Source: CAYVBN01 sp964538565 (lineage in GTDB: Bacteria > Pseudomonadota > Alphaproteobacteria > Rhizobiales > Xanthobacteraceae). Taken from it: a DNA stretch of 10,007 nt. The position numbers and the translations under genes were made by a program. Under the pieces are notes generated by a model. That model worked only from the letters and a program-made list of their open reading frames with translations, was not told the DNA's origin and did not search any database. Below are positions 1 to 6,251 of this stretch, one piece after another (within the stretch, counting starts at the first letter, position 1; the number at the start of each line of letters is the position of its first letter). The DNA lies in NCBI GenBank assembly GCA_964538565.1, contig CAZIGW010000136.1, positions 1-10,007 of the forward strand. Direction: 5' to 3'.

Positions 1-129
1 GCCAGCGCAAGGCCGAACTCATTCCCTGGCTGCATCGCTACAATTGGCACAGACCTCACGCCGGCATCGGTGATAAGGTTCCCATCAGCCGCCTCGATCT
101 GACCGAGGACAACCTGTTGAGACTCCACA
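1..129 (+). mobile_element. Right end of an IS481-family insertion sequence (left part outside window)
   Basis: Bases 1-129 hold the 3' end of an IS481-type transposase gene running into what looks like the element's terminal inverted repeat. Read inward on the minus strand from base 129, the end begins TGTGGAGTCTCAACAGG. This closely resembles the terminus I remember for IS481/IS1002 (TGTGAAGATTCAATAGG). The next bases, CCTAGA (130-135), fit the NCTAGN target described for IS481. The left end and left target copy lie before the window, so completeness and activity cannot be judged. The boundary at 129 is inferred from the TGT terminus. Confidence 0.7.
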
Positions 130-134
130 CCTAG
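1..134 (+). CDS. IS481-family transposase, C-terminal fragment (5' end outside window)
   Basis: The reading frame starts at base 3 and gives about 43 residues ending in NLLRLHT. The piece contains a W-x-x-x-YNWHRPHAGIG stretch, the end of the DDE (rve) integrase core of IS481/IS3-type transposases. The short P-x-S-R-L-x-L-x-x-x-NLL-x-LH tail is typical of IS481 members. The enzyme cuts and joins the element's ends during transposition. The last codons lie inside the terminal inverted repeat. The TAG stop (132-134) comes from the CTAG target rather than from the element, so the frame is closed by the insertion site. The catalytic residues lie upstream of the window. Confidence 0.82.
   Translation, partial: QRKAELIPWLHRYNWHRPHAGIGDKVPISRLDLTEDNLLRLHT
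109..129 (-). repeat. Putative IS481-type terminal inverted repeat (right end)
   Basis: The 21 bases read on the minus strand start with TGT and match, at about 17 of 21 positions, the IS481 end as I remember it. They overlap the last seven codons of the transposase. The partner repeat would be outside the window. Confidence 0.55.
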
Positions 135-135
135 A
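130..135. other. IS481 target site, NCTAGN type
   Basis: CCTAGA directly follows the inferred IS end. The palindromic CTAG (131-134) gives the transposase its TAG on the plus strand and the L,D-transpeptidase its TAG on the minus strand. A matching copy should sit at the left end of the element if this is a simple insertion. Confidence 0.5.
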
Positions 136-919
136 GCACCACCACCTTGGTGCCGACCTTCACGCGGTTGTAGAGGTCGATCACGTCCTCGTTGCGCAGA
201 CGGATGCAGCCCGAGGACACGGCGTGCCCGATGGTCCACGGTTCGTTGGAGCCGTGAATGCGATAGAGCGTCGAGCCCAGATACATGGCGCGCGCGCCGA
301 GCGGATTGTCCGGCCCGCCCGCCATGTGGCGCGGCAGATCGGGGCGGCGGCGCAGCATCTGCTCCGGGGGCGTCCAGTCGGGCCACTCGCGCTTGGCGGT
401 GATCCGGTGCACGCCCGCCCAGGTGAACCCAGGGCGGCCGACGCCGATGCCGTAGCGCAATGCGCGGCCGCCCGGTTCGACCAGATAAAGGAACCGGTGC
501 GGCGTATCGATGATGATGGTCCCCGGAGGCTCGCTACCGGTGTAGGCAACCTCCTGGCGTTCGAATTTCGGGTCCATCGGACCGGGCAACGCCGGCTCGG
601 CTTCCTCGCCGGGCGCAAGACGGCCGTAGCGGTCCTGAGGGTCGACGTAGGGCGCGCCCTGCGCCGGCCCGGAGGATCCGTAGCCTCCGGACGGCGACGA
701 CCGTCCACCCAGGCCGCCGAACAGAAATTCGATGAAGCCGCCGCCGAGGTCCGAGCGCTGCGCGGCGACGTATTGCACCGGGGTGTCCTGGACCTGGGCA
801 TGGCGCCCGGCGGTCCCGGCGTACTGCTCGGGCGCGAGCGACAGCGGACCGGCGGATGCCGAGGCCGCGCCGGCGAGACCGGCACCGAAGATGAGCGCTG
901 GGAGGAGAATGCGTTGCAT
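131..919 (-). CDS. Periplasmic L,D-transpeptidase, YkuD domain
   Basis: The product (262 aa) is predicted to make 3-3 cross-links in peptidoglycan, or to attach proteins to it, in the periplasm. I chose the ATG at 919 because it begins a clear Sec signal peptide (MQRILLPALIFGAGLAGAAS). The frame extends upstream to 1012, but that stretch is arginine-rich and lies in the control region. No strong ribosome site is seen at 919. A Pro/Gly-rich linker (about residues 55-130) precedes the YkuD domain (about 133-262). The catalytic motif is complete: His222 in RIHGSN and Cys238 in SSGCIRLRNEDV. The C-terminus VKVGTKVVVL looks natural, so the neighbouring IS has not shortened the protein. Which transpeptidase subgroup it belongs to is not clear. 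Confidence 0.9.
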   Translation of the reverse strand: MQRILLPALIFGAGLAGAASASAGPLSLAPEQYAGTAGRHAQVQDTPVQYVAAQRSDLGGGFIEFLFGGLGGRSSPSGGYGSSGPAQGAPYVDPQDRYGRLAPGEEAEPALPGPMDPKFERQEVAYTGSEPPGTIIIDTPHRFLYLVEPGGRALRYGIGVGRPGFTWAGVHRITAKREWPDWTPPEQMLRRRPDLPRHMAGGPDNPLGARAMYLGSTLYRIHGSNEPWTIGHAVSSGCIRLRNEDVIDLYNRVKVGTKVVVL

Positions 920-997
920 GGACGTACTCGCAACTCGATCGTCTGCGCGCCGCCCCGGACGGCGGCCGTTCGCCCGGAGTACAAGGCAAAATCCGAA

Positions 998-1020
998 CCG
1001 AACGGTAAACATCCGTTCGG
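998..1020. repeat. Inverted repeat CCGAACGG-N7-CCGTTCGG
   Basis: A perfect 8-base inverted repeat with a 7-base spacer lies about 80 bases upstream of the L,D-transpeptidase start. It could be a repressor operator or a hairpin in the transpeptidase leader. The bases after it on either strand are only mildly T-rich, so a terminator is less likely. Confidence 0.45.
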
Positions 1021-1028
1021 AGTTTGTT

Positions 1029-1045
1029 ATCGATATTCATTCGAT
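1029..1045. repeat. Inverted repeat ATCGA-N7-TCGAT
   Basis: A short perfect dyad between the two larger ones, with the same 7-base spacer as the repeat at 998-1020. It is weak on its own and is listed because the three dyads are nearly evenly spaced (centres near 1009, 1037 and 1066). Confidence 0.25.
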
Positions 1046-1051
1046 GTTTTG

Positions 1052-1081
1052 TTCATCAATTCATGGTTTAAATTTGATGAA
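1052..1081. repeat. Inverted repeat TTCATCAA-N14-TTGATGAA
   Basis: Perfect 8-base arms sit with centres 22 bases apart, about two helical turns, in the most AT-rich stretch of the divergent region. This geometry suits a dimeric DNA-binding protein. The regulated gene could be the transpeptidase, cheZ, or both. Confidence 0.35.
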
Positions 1082-1135
1082 ACGGCCGCGCGTCGCTCGC
1101 GGCGCCGACATTGCCACGCGCGCCGCGCCCAACCG

Positions 1136-1150
1136 TGAACCGCGCGTTAA
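1136..1150 (+). promoter_or_regulatory. CtrA-like site TGAA-N7-TTAA upstream of cheZ
   Basis: TGAA (1136-1139), seven bases, then TTAA (1147-1150) differs at one base from the CtrA consensus TTAA-N7-TTAA of Alphaproteobacteria. It ends 47 bases before the chosen cheZ start. CtrA commonly controls motility genes in this class, which makes the site plausible. Such short motifs also arise by chance. Confidence 0.25.
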
Positions 1151-1197
1151 ATCTCGCCCCCTAGCATCCGCCCCACAGAATGGGCCAGGGGCACAGG

Positions 1198-1920
1198 ATG
1201 CTTGCGCAACGCAGAACCTTCCGCATCGAGGAAGTCGACCCACGCAGCCGTGCGGGACGGATCGGCAGGCAGGTCGACGTCGCGCCGTCCCATCAGGAGA
1301 TTCTGGCGGAGCTCAAGGCCCTGCGCGCGCTCATGAAGCCGAGCGAGCAGATCACGCAGCAGATGATCGATTCCTACAAGGCGCAGATCGCCGAGGCGCA
1401 GCAGCTCAAGGCGGAGCTCGATCTCATCTACGACGCGATCAACAAGACCAAGCGCGAGATCGCCACGCTGCACGTCACCGGATTCGAAGGCCCGGAGATG
1501 GCGCGGGTGACGCACGAACTCGACGCCATCGTCGGCGGCACCGAGAAAGCGACCGACCAGATTCTCGCCGCCGCCGAGGACATCGACCAGGCGGCGCAGA
1601 CCCTGATCGCGCGCCTCAAGGACAGCCAGGACCTCCAGCTCGTGCAGGATACGCAGGAGCACGTCATCCACATCTTCGAGGCGTGCAACTTCCAGGATCT
1701 CACCGGCCAGCGCATTACCAAGGTGGTGGCGACCCTGAAGTTCATCGAAGAACACATCATCCGGATGATGGAGATCTGGGGCGGCATCGATTCGTTCAAG
1801 GACATCGAACTGGAAGCCATGAAGGAGCGCGACGGCGACGCCAAGCTGCTCAACGGTCCTCGGCTCGAAGGCGATCTCGGCCATGCCTCGCAGGACGAGA
1901 TCGACGCGCTGTTCGCCTGA
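1198..1920 (+). CDS. cheZ: Chemotaxis protein phosphatase, CheZ family
   Basis: The predicted role (240 aa) is to remove phosphate from phospho-CheY and so end the flagellar switching signal in the cytoplasm. The key block, EACNFQDLTGQRITKVV, matches the CheZ active-site helix. Asp167 and Gln171 (DLTGQ) correspond to E. coli D143 and Q147. The middle of the protein (about 35-195) is helical with heptad-like stretches, fitting CheZ's long four-helix bundle. The C-terminus SQDEIDALFA resembles the CheY-binding peptides of CheZ and FliM. I start at ATG 1198 because AGGGG (1187-1191) lies six bases ahead; the ATG at 1180 adds six residues but has no ribosome site. No other chemotaxis gene is nearby. 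The family call is firm, but the partner CheY is unknown. Confidence 0.85.
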   Translation: MLAQRRTFRIEEVDPRSRAGRIGRQVDVAPSHQEILAELKALRALMKPSEQITQQMIDSYKAQIAEAQQLKAELDLIYDAINKTKREIATLHVTGFEGPEMARVTHELDAIVGGTEKATDQILAAAEDIDQAAQTLIARLKDSQDLQLVQDTQEHVIHIFEACNFQDLTGQRITKVVATLKFIEEHIIRMMEIWGGIDSFKDIELEAMKERDGDAKLLNGPRLEGDLGHASQDEIDALFA

Positions 1921-1961
1921 CCGGCGGCCAGCGTCCCGTTGAGGACGGCGCGTCCCGACCG

Positions 1962-2001
1962 GGCGCCCGTTCGTCTCGCCCTCACGCGCTTCGCGGGCGC
2001 C
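1962..2001. terminator. GC-rich inverted repeat between convergent genes, possible terminator
   Basis: GGCGCCCG (1962-1969) and CGGGCGCC (1994-2001) could form an 8-bp stem with a 24-base loop in the short gap between the converging cheZ and arsK-like genes, overlapping the end of the latter. No T-tract follows on either strand, so it is at best an atypical terminator. Confidence 0.25.
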
Positions 2002-3178
2002 GGATCGCCGCGAAACACGCCAGAGAAACGAGCGCGAAGGTCCCGATCAGCCCCAGCGCGGCGGCGTCCGAGGCATTGTCCACCACGAAGGCGATGACGA
2101 GGGGAGCGGCCGCCTGGATCAGCAGGAACGGCCCGGCGATCCGCCCGACGAGCCGGCCATAGCCGCTCGGGCCGAACAGGGCGAGCGGCAGGGTCCCGCG
2201 CGCGATCGTCGCGAGCCCGTTGGCGCCGCCGAACATCACGGCGAAAGCCGCCGCGGTCGCGGCCGAGACGCCGGCTACCCACAGCAGCACGAACGCGAGC
2301 ACCAGCGCGCCGATCGAGAAGCGGGCGACCCACAAGGGATGCACGTTGCGCGCAAAGACGAACTCGCACAGCCGCGCCGCCACCTGCGAAGGGCCGAACA
2401 GCGCGCCGATCAGCACCACCGTGCCGCTGTCGATGCCGAAGCGGCCGAAGATCGCCAGCATGTGCGCCGCGAGGCCGGAGGGCACGAAGGCATAGGCCGC
2501 GAAGGCGGTCGCCACCAGCACGAAGGCCTTTCCCCGGGGTGTCAACGCCGCCGGCGACGGGACGGAGGGATCCTTCGGCCTGATGTCGATTTCGGCGCGC
2601 GTCCTCGGCAGCCCGAAGGCATGCAGCGGCGCGGCAAGCAGCACCATGATCCCGGCGTAGACCAGGTAGGCGCCGCGCCAGCCGATCGCGTCGATCAGGA
2701 AATGCGTGCTGGGCCAGCTCACCGTCGAAGCAAAACCGCCCGCGAAAGTCACGAGCGTGATCGGCCGGCGCGCGGTGGCGCCGAAGATGCGCCCGAGCGT
2801 GGCGAACGCCGGATCGTAAAGCGAAGCCGCCATCGCCACGCCGGTCACCAGCCAGGCCAGCAGATAGAAGACCGGCTCCGTTGCGAGCACCAGCCCGAGC
2901 AATCCGAGCGCACCGAGGAGCGACCCGACCGGCATCACACGATGGCCACCATAACGGTCGATCAGCCCGCCGACCGTCGGCGACACCAGGCCCGCGACGA
3001 GCAGCCCCGCGGAAAAGCCCCCCATCGCGAAGGTCTTGGACCAGCCGCGCTCGTCGGCAATGAGGGGAACCGTCAGGACCGGAGGATAGAACAGCGCGCC
3101 CCAGGCGAGGATCTGCGTCGTGCCGAGCACCGGCACCGCCCGCCAAGGCCCGACGAAGGCGTCACGCAGGCCCGGCAT
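1982..3178 (-). CDS. arsK: MFS exporter, ArsK-like (probable arsenite/trivalent arsenical efflux)
   Basis: A 12-helix major facilitator protein (398 aa from this start). The TM2-TM3 loop carries the MFS motif A as GGLIDRYGGHRVM, about 70 residues in. The N-terminal half (GTTQILAWGALFYPPVL, GWSKTFAMGGFSAGLLVAGL, ATLGRIFGATARRPITL) resembles proteins I recall as ArsK. ArsK exports As(III), Sb(III) and organoarsenicals in Agrobacterium. Its place behind arsC and arsN2 on the same strand supports this. The frame opens earlier at GTG 3205 (407 aa). Neither start has a good ribosome site, and I prefer the ATG at 3178. The gap to arsN2 is 66 bases. That it is an MFS protein is secure; the arsenical substrate is inferred from resemblance and neighbours. 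Confidence 0.8.
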   Translation of the reverse strand: MPGLRDAFVGPWRAVPVLGTTQILAWGALFYPPVLTVPLIADERGWSKTFAMGGFSAGLLVAGLVSPTVGGLIDRYGGHRVMPVGSLLGALGLLGLVLATEPVFYLLAWLVTGVAMAASLYDPAFATLGRIFGATARRPITLVTFAGGFASTVSWPSTHFLIDAIGWRGAYLVYAGIMVLLAAPLHAFGLPRTRAEIDIRPKDPSVPSPAALTPRGKAFVLVATAFAAYAFVPSGLAAHMLAIFGRFGIDSGTVVLIGALFGPSQVAARLCEFVFARNVHPLWVARFSIGALVLAFVLLWVAGVSAATAAAFAVMFGGANGLATIARGTLPLALFGPSGYGRLVGRIAGPFLLIQAAAPLVIAFVVDNASDAAALGLIGTFALVSLACFAAIRRPRSA

Positions 3179-3244
3179 CGCTCGCGTCGGCCTGCGGGCG
3201 CGCACTCGTCCGGGGGTTGCGCGCCAAGGTGGGGAACGAGGCGA

Positions 3245-3694
3245 TCAAAGCCGTTTGACCATGACGGCTGCCGATTGCGGACACGTCAGGGAAAACATGC
3301 GCGACGCGGCGATCGCATCCGGCACCGCGCCGCGGTCGCACAGCGTGTAGCCGAGCCTCTCGAAGAATTCGTGCGCCGTGGTCGTCAACAGATAGAGCGC
3401 GCGACAGCCGTGGGCGCGCGCCTCCGTTTCGAGCACGTCCACGATGGCCCGCCCGTGCCCGCGGTTGCGCAACGGCGGCACGGTGACCACCGAGCGCAGC
3501 AGAGCGTCTTCGTCGTGAATCTCCAGGCCGCCGAAGCCGACCGGGACGTCCTCGCGCTCGAAACGCCAGAACAGCGGCCCGTTCTCGCGCACGTCGTCGA
3601 CCGGCAATCCGGCCCTGGCGAGCGCGGTCGCGAGGCCGTCGCGCTCCCAGGCGGCGAGCGGCTGCGCGAGGAGACGTGCGCCGCTCCCGGCCAT
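3245..3694 (-). CDS. arsN2: Arsenic-resistance GNAT N-acetyltransferase, ArsN2 type
   Basis: A single-domain GNAT protein (149 aa) predicted to transfer acetyl from acetyl-CoA. The acetyl-CoA pyrophosphate loop is RNRGHG (residues 76-81), after the strand ALLRSVVTVPP. The features that point to ArsN2 are the LYLLTTTAHEFFERLGY block (100-116) and the ending FSLTCPQSAAVM. ArsN2 genes are found in arsenic operons, but their substrate is not established to my knowledge; the related ArsN1 acetylates arsinothricin. The ATG shares its A with the TGA stop of arsC (TGATG). AGGAG lies eight bases ahead inside arsC, so the two genes are probably translationally coupled. Confidence 0.85.
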   Translation of the reverse strand: MAGSGARLLAQPLAAWERDGLATALARAGLPVDDVRENGPLFWRFEREDVPVGFGGLEIHDEDALLRSVVTVPPLRNRGHGRAIVDVLETEARAHGCRALYLLTTTAHEFFERLGYTLCDRGAVPDAIAASRMFSLTCPQSAAVMVKRL

Positions 3695-4041
3695 CAGAGA
3701 ATCTCCTGCACCCGTTCGGCCGGCCGGCAGAGTCTCGTGCCCTTGCGGGTGCGAACCACGGGACGCTCGATCAGGATCGGATGCTCGGCCATCGCCGCAA
3801 TCAGCGCCGCGTCGCTCAGATTCGGATCGTCGAGTCCGAGTTCGTCATAGGGCGTGCCGCGCCGGCGCAGCAGGTCGCGCGGCTTCATCCGCATTTCCGC
3901 GAGCACGGCCCTGATCTCCGCGGCACTCGGCGGCGTCTTGACGTATTCGACGACCTTCGGCGCGATTCCGGCGGCTTCGATCATCTCCAGCACCTTGCGG
4001 GACGTGGAGCATTTCGGATTGTGCCAGATGACGACGCTCAT
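3694..4041 (-). CDS. arsC: Arsenate reductase, glutaredoxin-dependent ArsC family
   Basis: Reduces arsenate to arsenite in the cytoplasm using glutathione and glutaredoxin, producing the substrate for an arsenite exporter. The 115-aa protein opens with IWHNPKCSTSRK; Cys11 is the catalytic cysteine. Later arginines match those that bind oxyanion in plasmid R773 ArsC: the RRRGTPYDEL region (about 59-68), Arg93 in LIERPVV and Arg103 in GTRLCRP. It is shorter than R773 ArsC (141 aa), in the size range of the YfgD-like branch, so a non-arsenate member is possible. The arsN2 neighbour favours a true ArsC. I chose ATG 4041 because GGAGGT (4046-4051) lies four bases ahead; a GTG at 4047 overlaps that site. 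Confidence 0.9.
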   Translation of the reverse strand: MSVVIWHNPKCSTSRKVLEMIEAAGIAPKVVEYVKTPPSAAEIRAVLAEMRMKPRDLLRRRGTPYDELGLDDPNLSDAALIAAMAEHPILIERPVVRTRKGTRLCRPAERVQEIL

Positions 4042-4068
4042 GCGCACCTCCGATGCGGCGGCAGGCCT

Positions 4069-4593
4069 CTATGCGCGCGGACTCCCGCAACGCACGTAGA
4101 CGCCGGTCCCGTAGCGGCCGGCGACCTCCGGGTCGACGAAACGCAGGATCATGACGCGACCGTCGAAGGAGACGATCTGGCGATCGTGGATGCCGCCGGC
4201 CGGCTCGTCCTTTGGACCGACGTAGTCCTTGCCGCCGCCGCCCTTGAGGATGAGTTCGCTCGGCTGCGCCGAGTCTGCAAGATGCATGATCACGCCCCCG
4301 CTCGGACCACGGCCGATGACATAGGGCTGGTTGCACTGGGCGCGCGCCGCCGCCTCGGTGCGGGCGCGGTCGGCTTCCTGGTGGTAGGACGCGTAGCCCC
4401 AGCGCCCGACGAGTTCCTGGGCCGGAATGCTCGCGGGCGCCGCCGGGACCCCGGCCGGCGTGGCCGGCGCGCTCGGCTCCGGCTGCGGCGGTTCGCCCAT
4501 GCCCGGGAACTGGCCGGCGCAGCCCGCGAGCAGGAGCCCCGCGGTCGCCACGGGCAAGAGCACGGACAGCCGGGACCGGGCGAAACACGTCAT
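4069..4593 (-). CDS. Hypothetical outer- or inner-membrane lipoprotein
   Basis: I do not recognise a named family. The 174-aa product has a lipoprotein signal peptide ending in the lipobox LLAGC, with Cys25 as the lipidated residue. A Pro/Ala-rich linker (about 30-57) and a compact C-terminal part follow. The segment LVGRWGYASYHQEADRAR and the RFVDPEVAGRYGTGVYVRC strand suggest a small beta-rich domain. Cys87 and a cysteine near the C-terminus (CGSPRA) could form a disulphide. The start is well supported by AGGAGG seven bases ahead. It ends only 27 bases before arsC on the same strand, so it may be the first gene of that transcription unit. A role in arsenic resistance is not shown. Confidence 0.75.
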   Translation of the reverse strand: MTCFARSRLSVLLPVATAGLLLAGCAGQFPGMGEPPQPEPSAPATPAGVPAAPASIPAQELVGRWGYASYHQEADRARTEAAARAQCNQPYVIGRGPSGGVIMHLADSAQPSELILKGGGGKDYVGPKDEPAGGIHDRQIVSFDGRVMILRFVDPEVAGRYGTGVYVRCGSPRA

Positions 4594-4693
4594 GCTGTGT
4601 CCTCCTCAAGCCGCGCACTTTGCGAGGCCGCGGCGCACGGCGCAAGTCTCGGCGGGACGAGCGGTTGGATTTTCTCCGCCGCGGCCGCTTTCC

Positions 4694-5194
4694 TCAGCGT
4701 TTCGGGGGCTCCGGCAGGACCCCCTCCTTGATGTTGTAGGCGAAGACCTGTTCGGGATCGTCGAAATCGTAGTCGGTACGAAAACCGGCGGCGTGAATGC
4801 CCTCGACCGCGCAGAGGTCGTCCATCTCGTTGACGTCGCCGGTGACGCCGAGGGCTCCGATCACCTCGCCGGCCGCGTCGCGCACGAGCTGTCCGCCGCC
4901 CTCGAGGAACATCGGACCGTCGGCGAGCTTCTGCAGGTTTTCCATGAAGATCGGCTTCTCGCGCGATTTCTGCAGCACGAGCCGCGAGGAGCGCCCGAGC
5001 GAGAGCGCCGCGTAGGCCTTGCCGTAGGCGATCTCGAAGCGCAGCAGCGAGCAGCCATCCTGCTTCTGGAAAGCCTTCACCCGCCCGCCGGCGTCGAGCA
5101 CGATGGCGCTCAGCGGACGCAGCCGGCGTTCCTTCGCGGCCGCGAAGGTTCCGGCGATGATCTGCAGCGCCTCGTCGAGGCTGATGGCCCTCAT
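4694..5194 (-). CDS. GlcG/HbpS-family (heme-binding-like) protein
   Basis: A 166-aa protein of the GlcG/HbpS (PF03928) family. Its central block LSAIVLDAGGRVKAFQKQDG (28-47), the helix RFEIAYGKAYAALSLG and the GGGQLVRDAAGEVIGALGVTGD strand-loop (99-120) fit the family pattern. HbpS binds heme and iron in Streptomyces, but most bacterial members have no proven role. No signal peptide is visible, so this copy is probably cytoplasmic. GGAG lies eight bases before the ATG. It starts 31 bases after the iron-type binding protein gene and is probably co-transcribed with it. The C-terminal extension after residue 138 (DYDFDDPEQVFAYNIKEG) is longer than in minimal members. Confidence 0.82.
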   Translation of the reverse strand: MRAISLDEALQIIAGTFAAAKERRLRPLSAIVLDAGGRVKAFQKQDGCSLLRFEIAYGKAYAALSLGRSSRLVLQKSREKPIFMENLQKLADGPMFLEGGGQLVRDAAGEVIGALGVTGDVNEMDDLCAVEGIHAAGFRTDYDFDDPEQVFAYNIKEGVLPEPPKR

Positions 5195-5225
5195 CTTGCG
5201 TACTCCGAAATGCGGTGCGCCGGCT

Positions 5226-6251
5226 TCACTGGAACACCTCGTTGAACTTGCGTTTGATCGTTGCGGATTCCTTGGCGATGAAATCGTAGTCGATCGGAAT
5301 GAGCTTGATGTCCTTGAGCTGCGGCGCGCCCGCCGGCGCCGGCATGTCGGTGCGCGGAGAGAAGGCGCCGTCGCCGACGATGATCTTCTGCGCCGTATCG
5401 CCGACCAGGAATGCCGCGAACAGCTTGGCCGCGTTCGGGTGCGGCGACCCCTTGACGACCCCGCTCGGTCCCGGAACCGCGAAGGTGCCGTCGCTCGGAA
5501 AGATGTTCTCGATCGGATGACCCTGCCGGTGCGCCTGGACCGCGTAGGAATCGAGCGCGCCGGCGGCGATCACGCGCTCGCCGCGCTTCATCATGTCGAT
5601 CACCTGCTGATTCCCCTGCACCACCATGATGTCGTTCTTGCGCAGCGCCTCGTAGTAGCTCCACCCGCGCATATGCGAAAGCGTCCCCACCACGGCCACC
5701 TGCAACGAGGTGAATGAGGGATCGGTGAGCAGCATCTTGCCCTTGTACTTGGGATCGATGAGATCGGACCATGTCTTCGGGGCATCGGCCGCCGCGACCC
5801 TGTCGGTTCGCACGAAGAACGTGACCATGTTGAGGCGGTACGCCATGTGGTAGCCGTCGGGGTCCTTGGCCTCGGCGCGGATCTTGTCGAAATTTTCCGG
5901 CTTGAAGGCGACGAACATTCCCTTGCGGGCGAGCGCGGCCGAGGCGGCCGGGTCGGCCGTGCTCAACACGTCGGCGGCCGCCTGCCCGGCCTCCGCTTCC
6001 TGCATGAATCGGCGCAGAATCGCGGTGCCGCCGGAACGAAACAGTTCGACCTTCACGCCGGTCTCGCTCTCGAACAGGGAGGCGAGCTTCTGCGCCTGCA
6101 CGAGCGGCGCCGACGTGTACCAGACCACCTTGCCTTCACTCTTGGCGGCGGCGAGATCGACCGCGTCCGCCGCCTGCGAGGCGCGGGGCAAGCCCGCCGA
6201 GACGCCCAGGACCGCCGCCGCGGCGAGAACGAATGCCGAGATCCTCCGCAT
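5226..6251 (-). CDS. ABC transporter periplasmic substrate-binding protein, family 1 (iron-type, AfuA/FbpA-like)
   Basis: The 341-aa protein begins with a Sec signal peptide (MRRISAFVLAAAAVLGVSAG), likely cleaved near ASQA-AD (residue 27). The mature part follows the family-1 binding-protein plan: KVVWYTSAPL (41-50), a GVKVELFRSGG ligand-pocket loop, DPKYKGKMLLTDPSFTS (167-182), RGWSYYEALRKN, and SDGTFAVPGPSGVVKGSPHPNAAK (253-276). FbpA-type relatives bind ferric iron through tyrosines, and the YY at 199-200 is a candidate, but iron versus another ligand cannot be settled here. ATG 6251 has GGAGG nine bases ahead; the frame extends upstream to 6296 without a signal peptide. No permease or ATPase gene flanks it, so it is an orphan binding protein paired with a GlcG/HbpS gene. 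Confidence 0.87.
   Translation of the reverse strand: MRRISAFVLAAAAVLGVSAGLPRASQAADAVDLAAAKSEGKVVWYTSAPLVQAQKLASLFESETGVKVELFRSGGTAILRRFMQEAEAGQAAADVLSTADPAASAALARKGMFVAFKPENFDKIRAEAKDPDGYHMAYRLNMVTFFVRTDRVAAADAPKTWSDLIDPKYKGKMLLTDPSFTSLQVAVVGTLSHMRGWSYYEALRKNDIMVVQGNQQVIDMMKRGERVIAAGALDSYAVQAHRQGHPIENIFPSDGTFAVPGPSGVVKGSPHPNAAKLFAAFLVGDTAQKIIVGDGAFSPRTDMPAPAGAPQLKDIKLIPIDYDFIAKESATIKRKFNEVFQ

Noticed and set aside
920..1012. N-terminal extension of the L,D-transpeptidase to an ATG at 1012
   Set aside because: The extra 31 residues are arginine-rich, would bury the signal peptide, and the start lies within an inverted repeat.
1147..1884. A 245-codon minus-strand open frame opposite cheZ
   Set aside because: It mirrors the codon positions of a clear CheZ protein and shows no family motif.
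2339..3850. A 503-codon plus-strand open frame across the arsK-like, arsN2 and arsC genes
   Set aside because: It crosses three well-supported minus-strand genes and encodes an Arg/His/Gln-rich sequence without domains.
4594..4693. A terminator or operator between the GlcG/HbpS gene and the lipoprotein gene
   Set aside because: Only GC-rich palindromes (such as GCGGCCGC) and an imperfect ACTT-GCG dyad are present, with no T-tract or recognisable promoter boxes.
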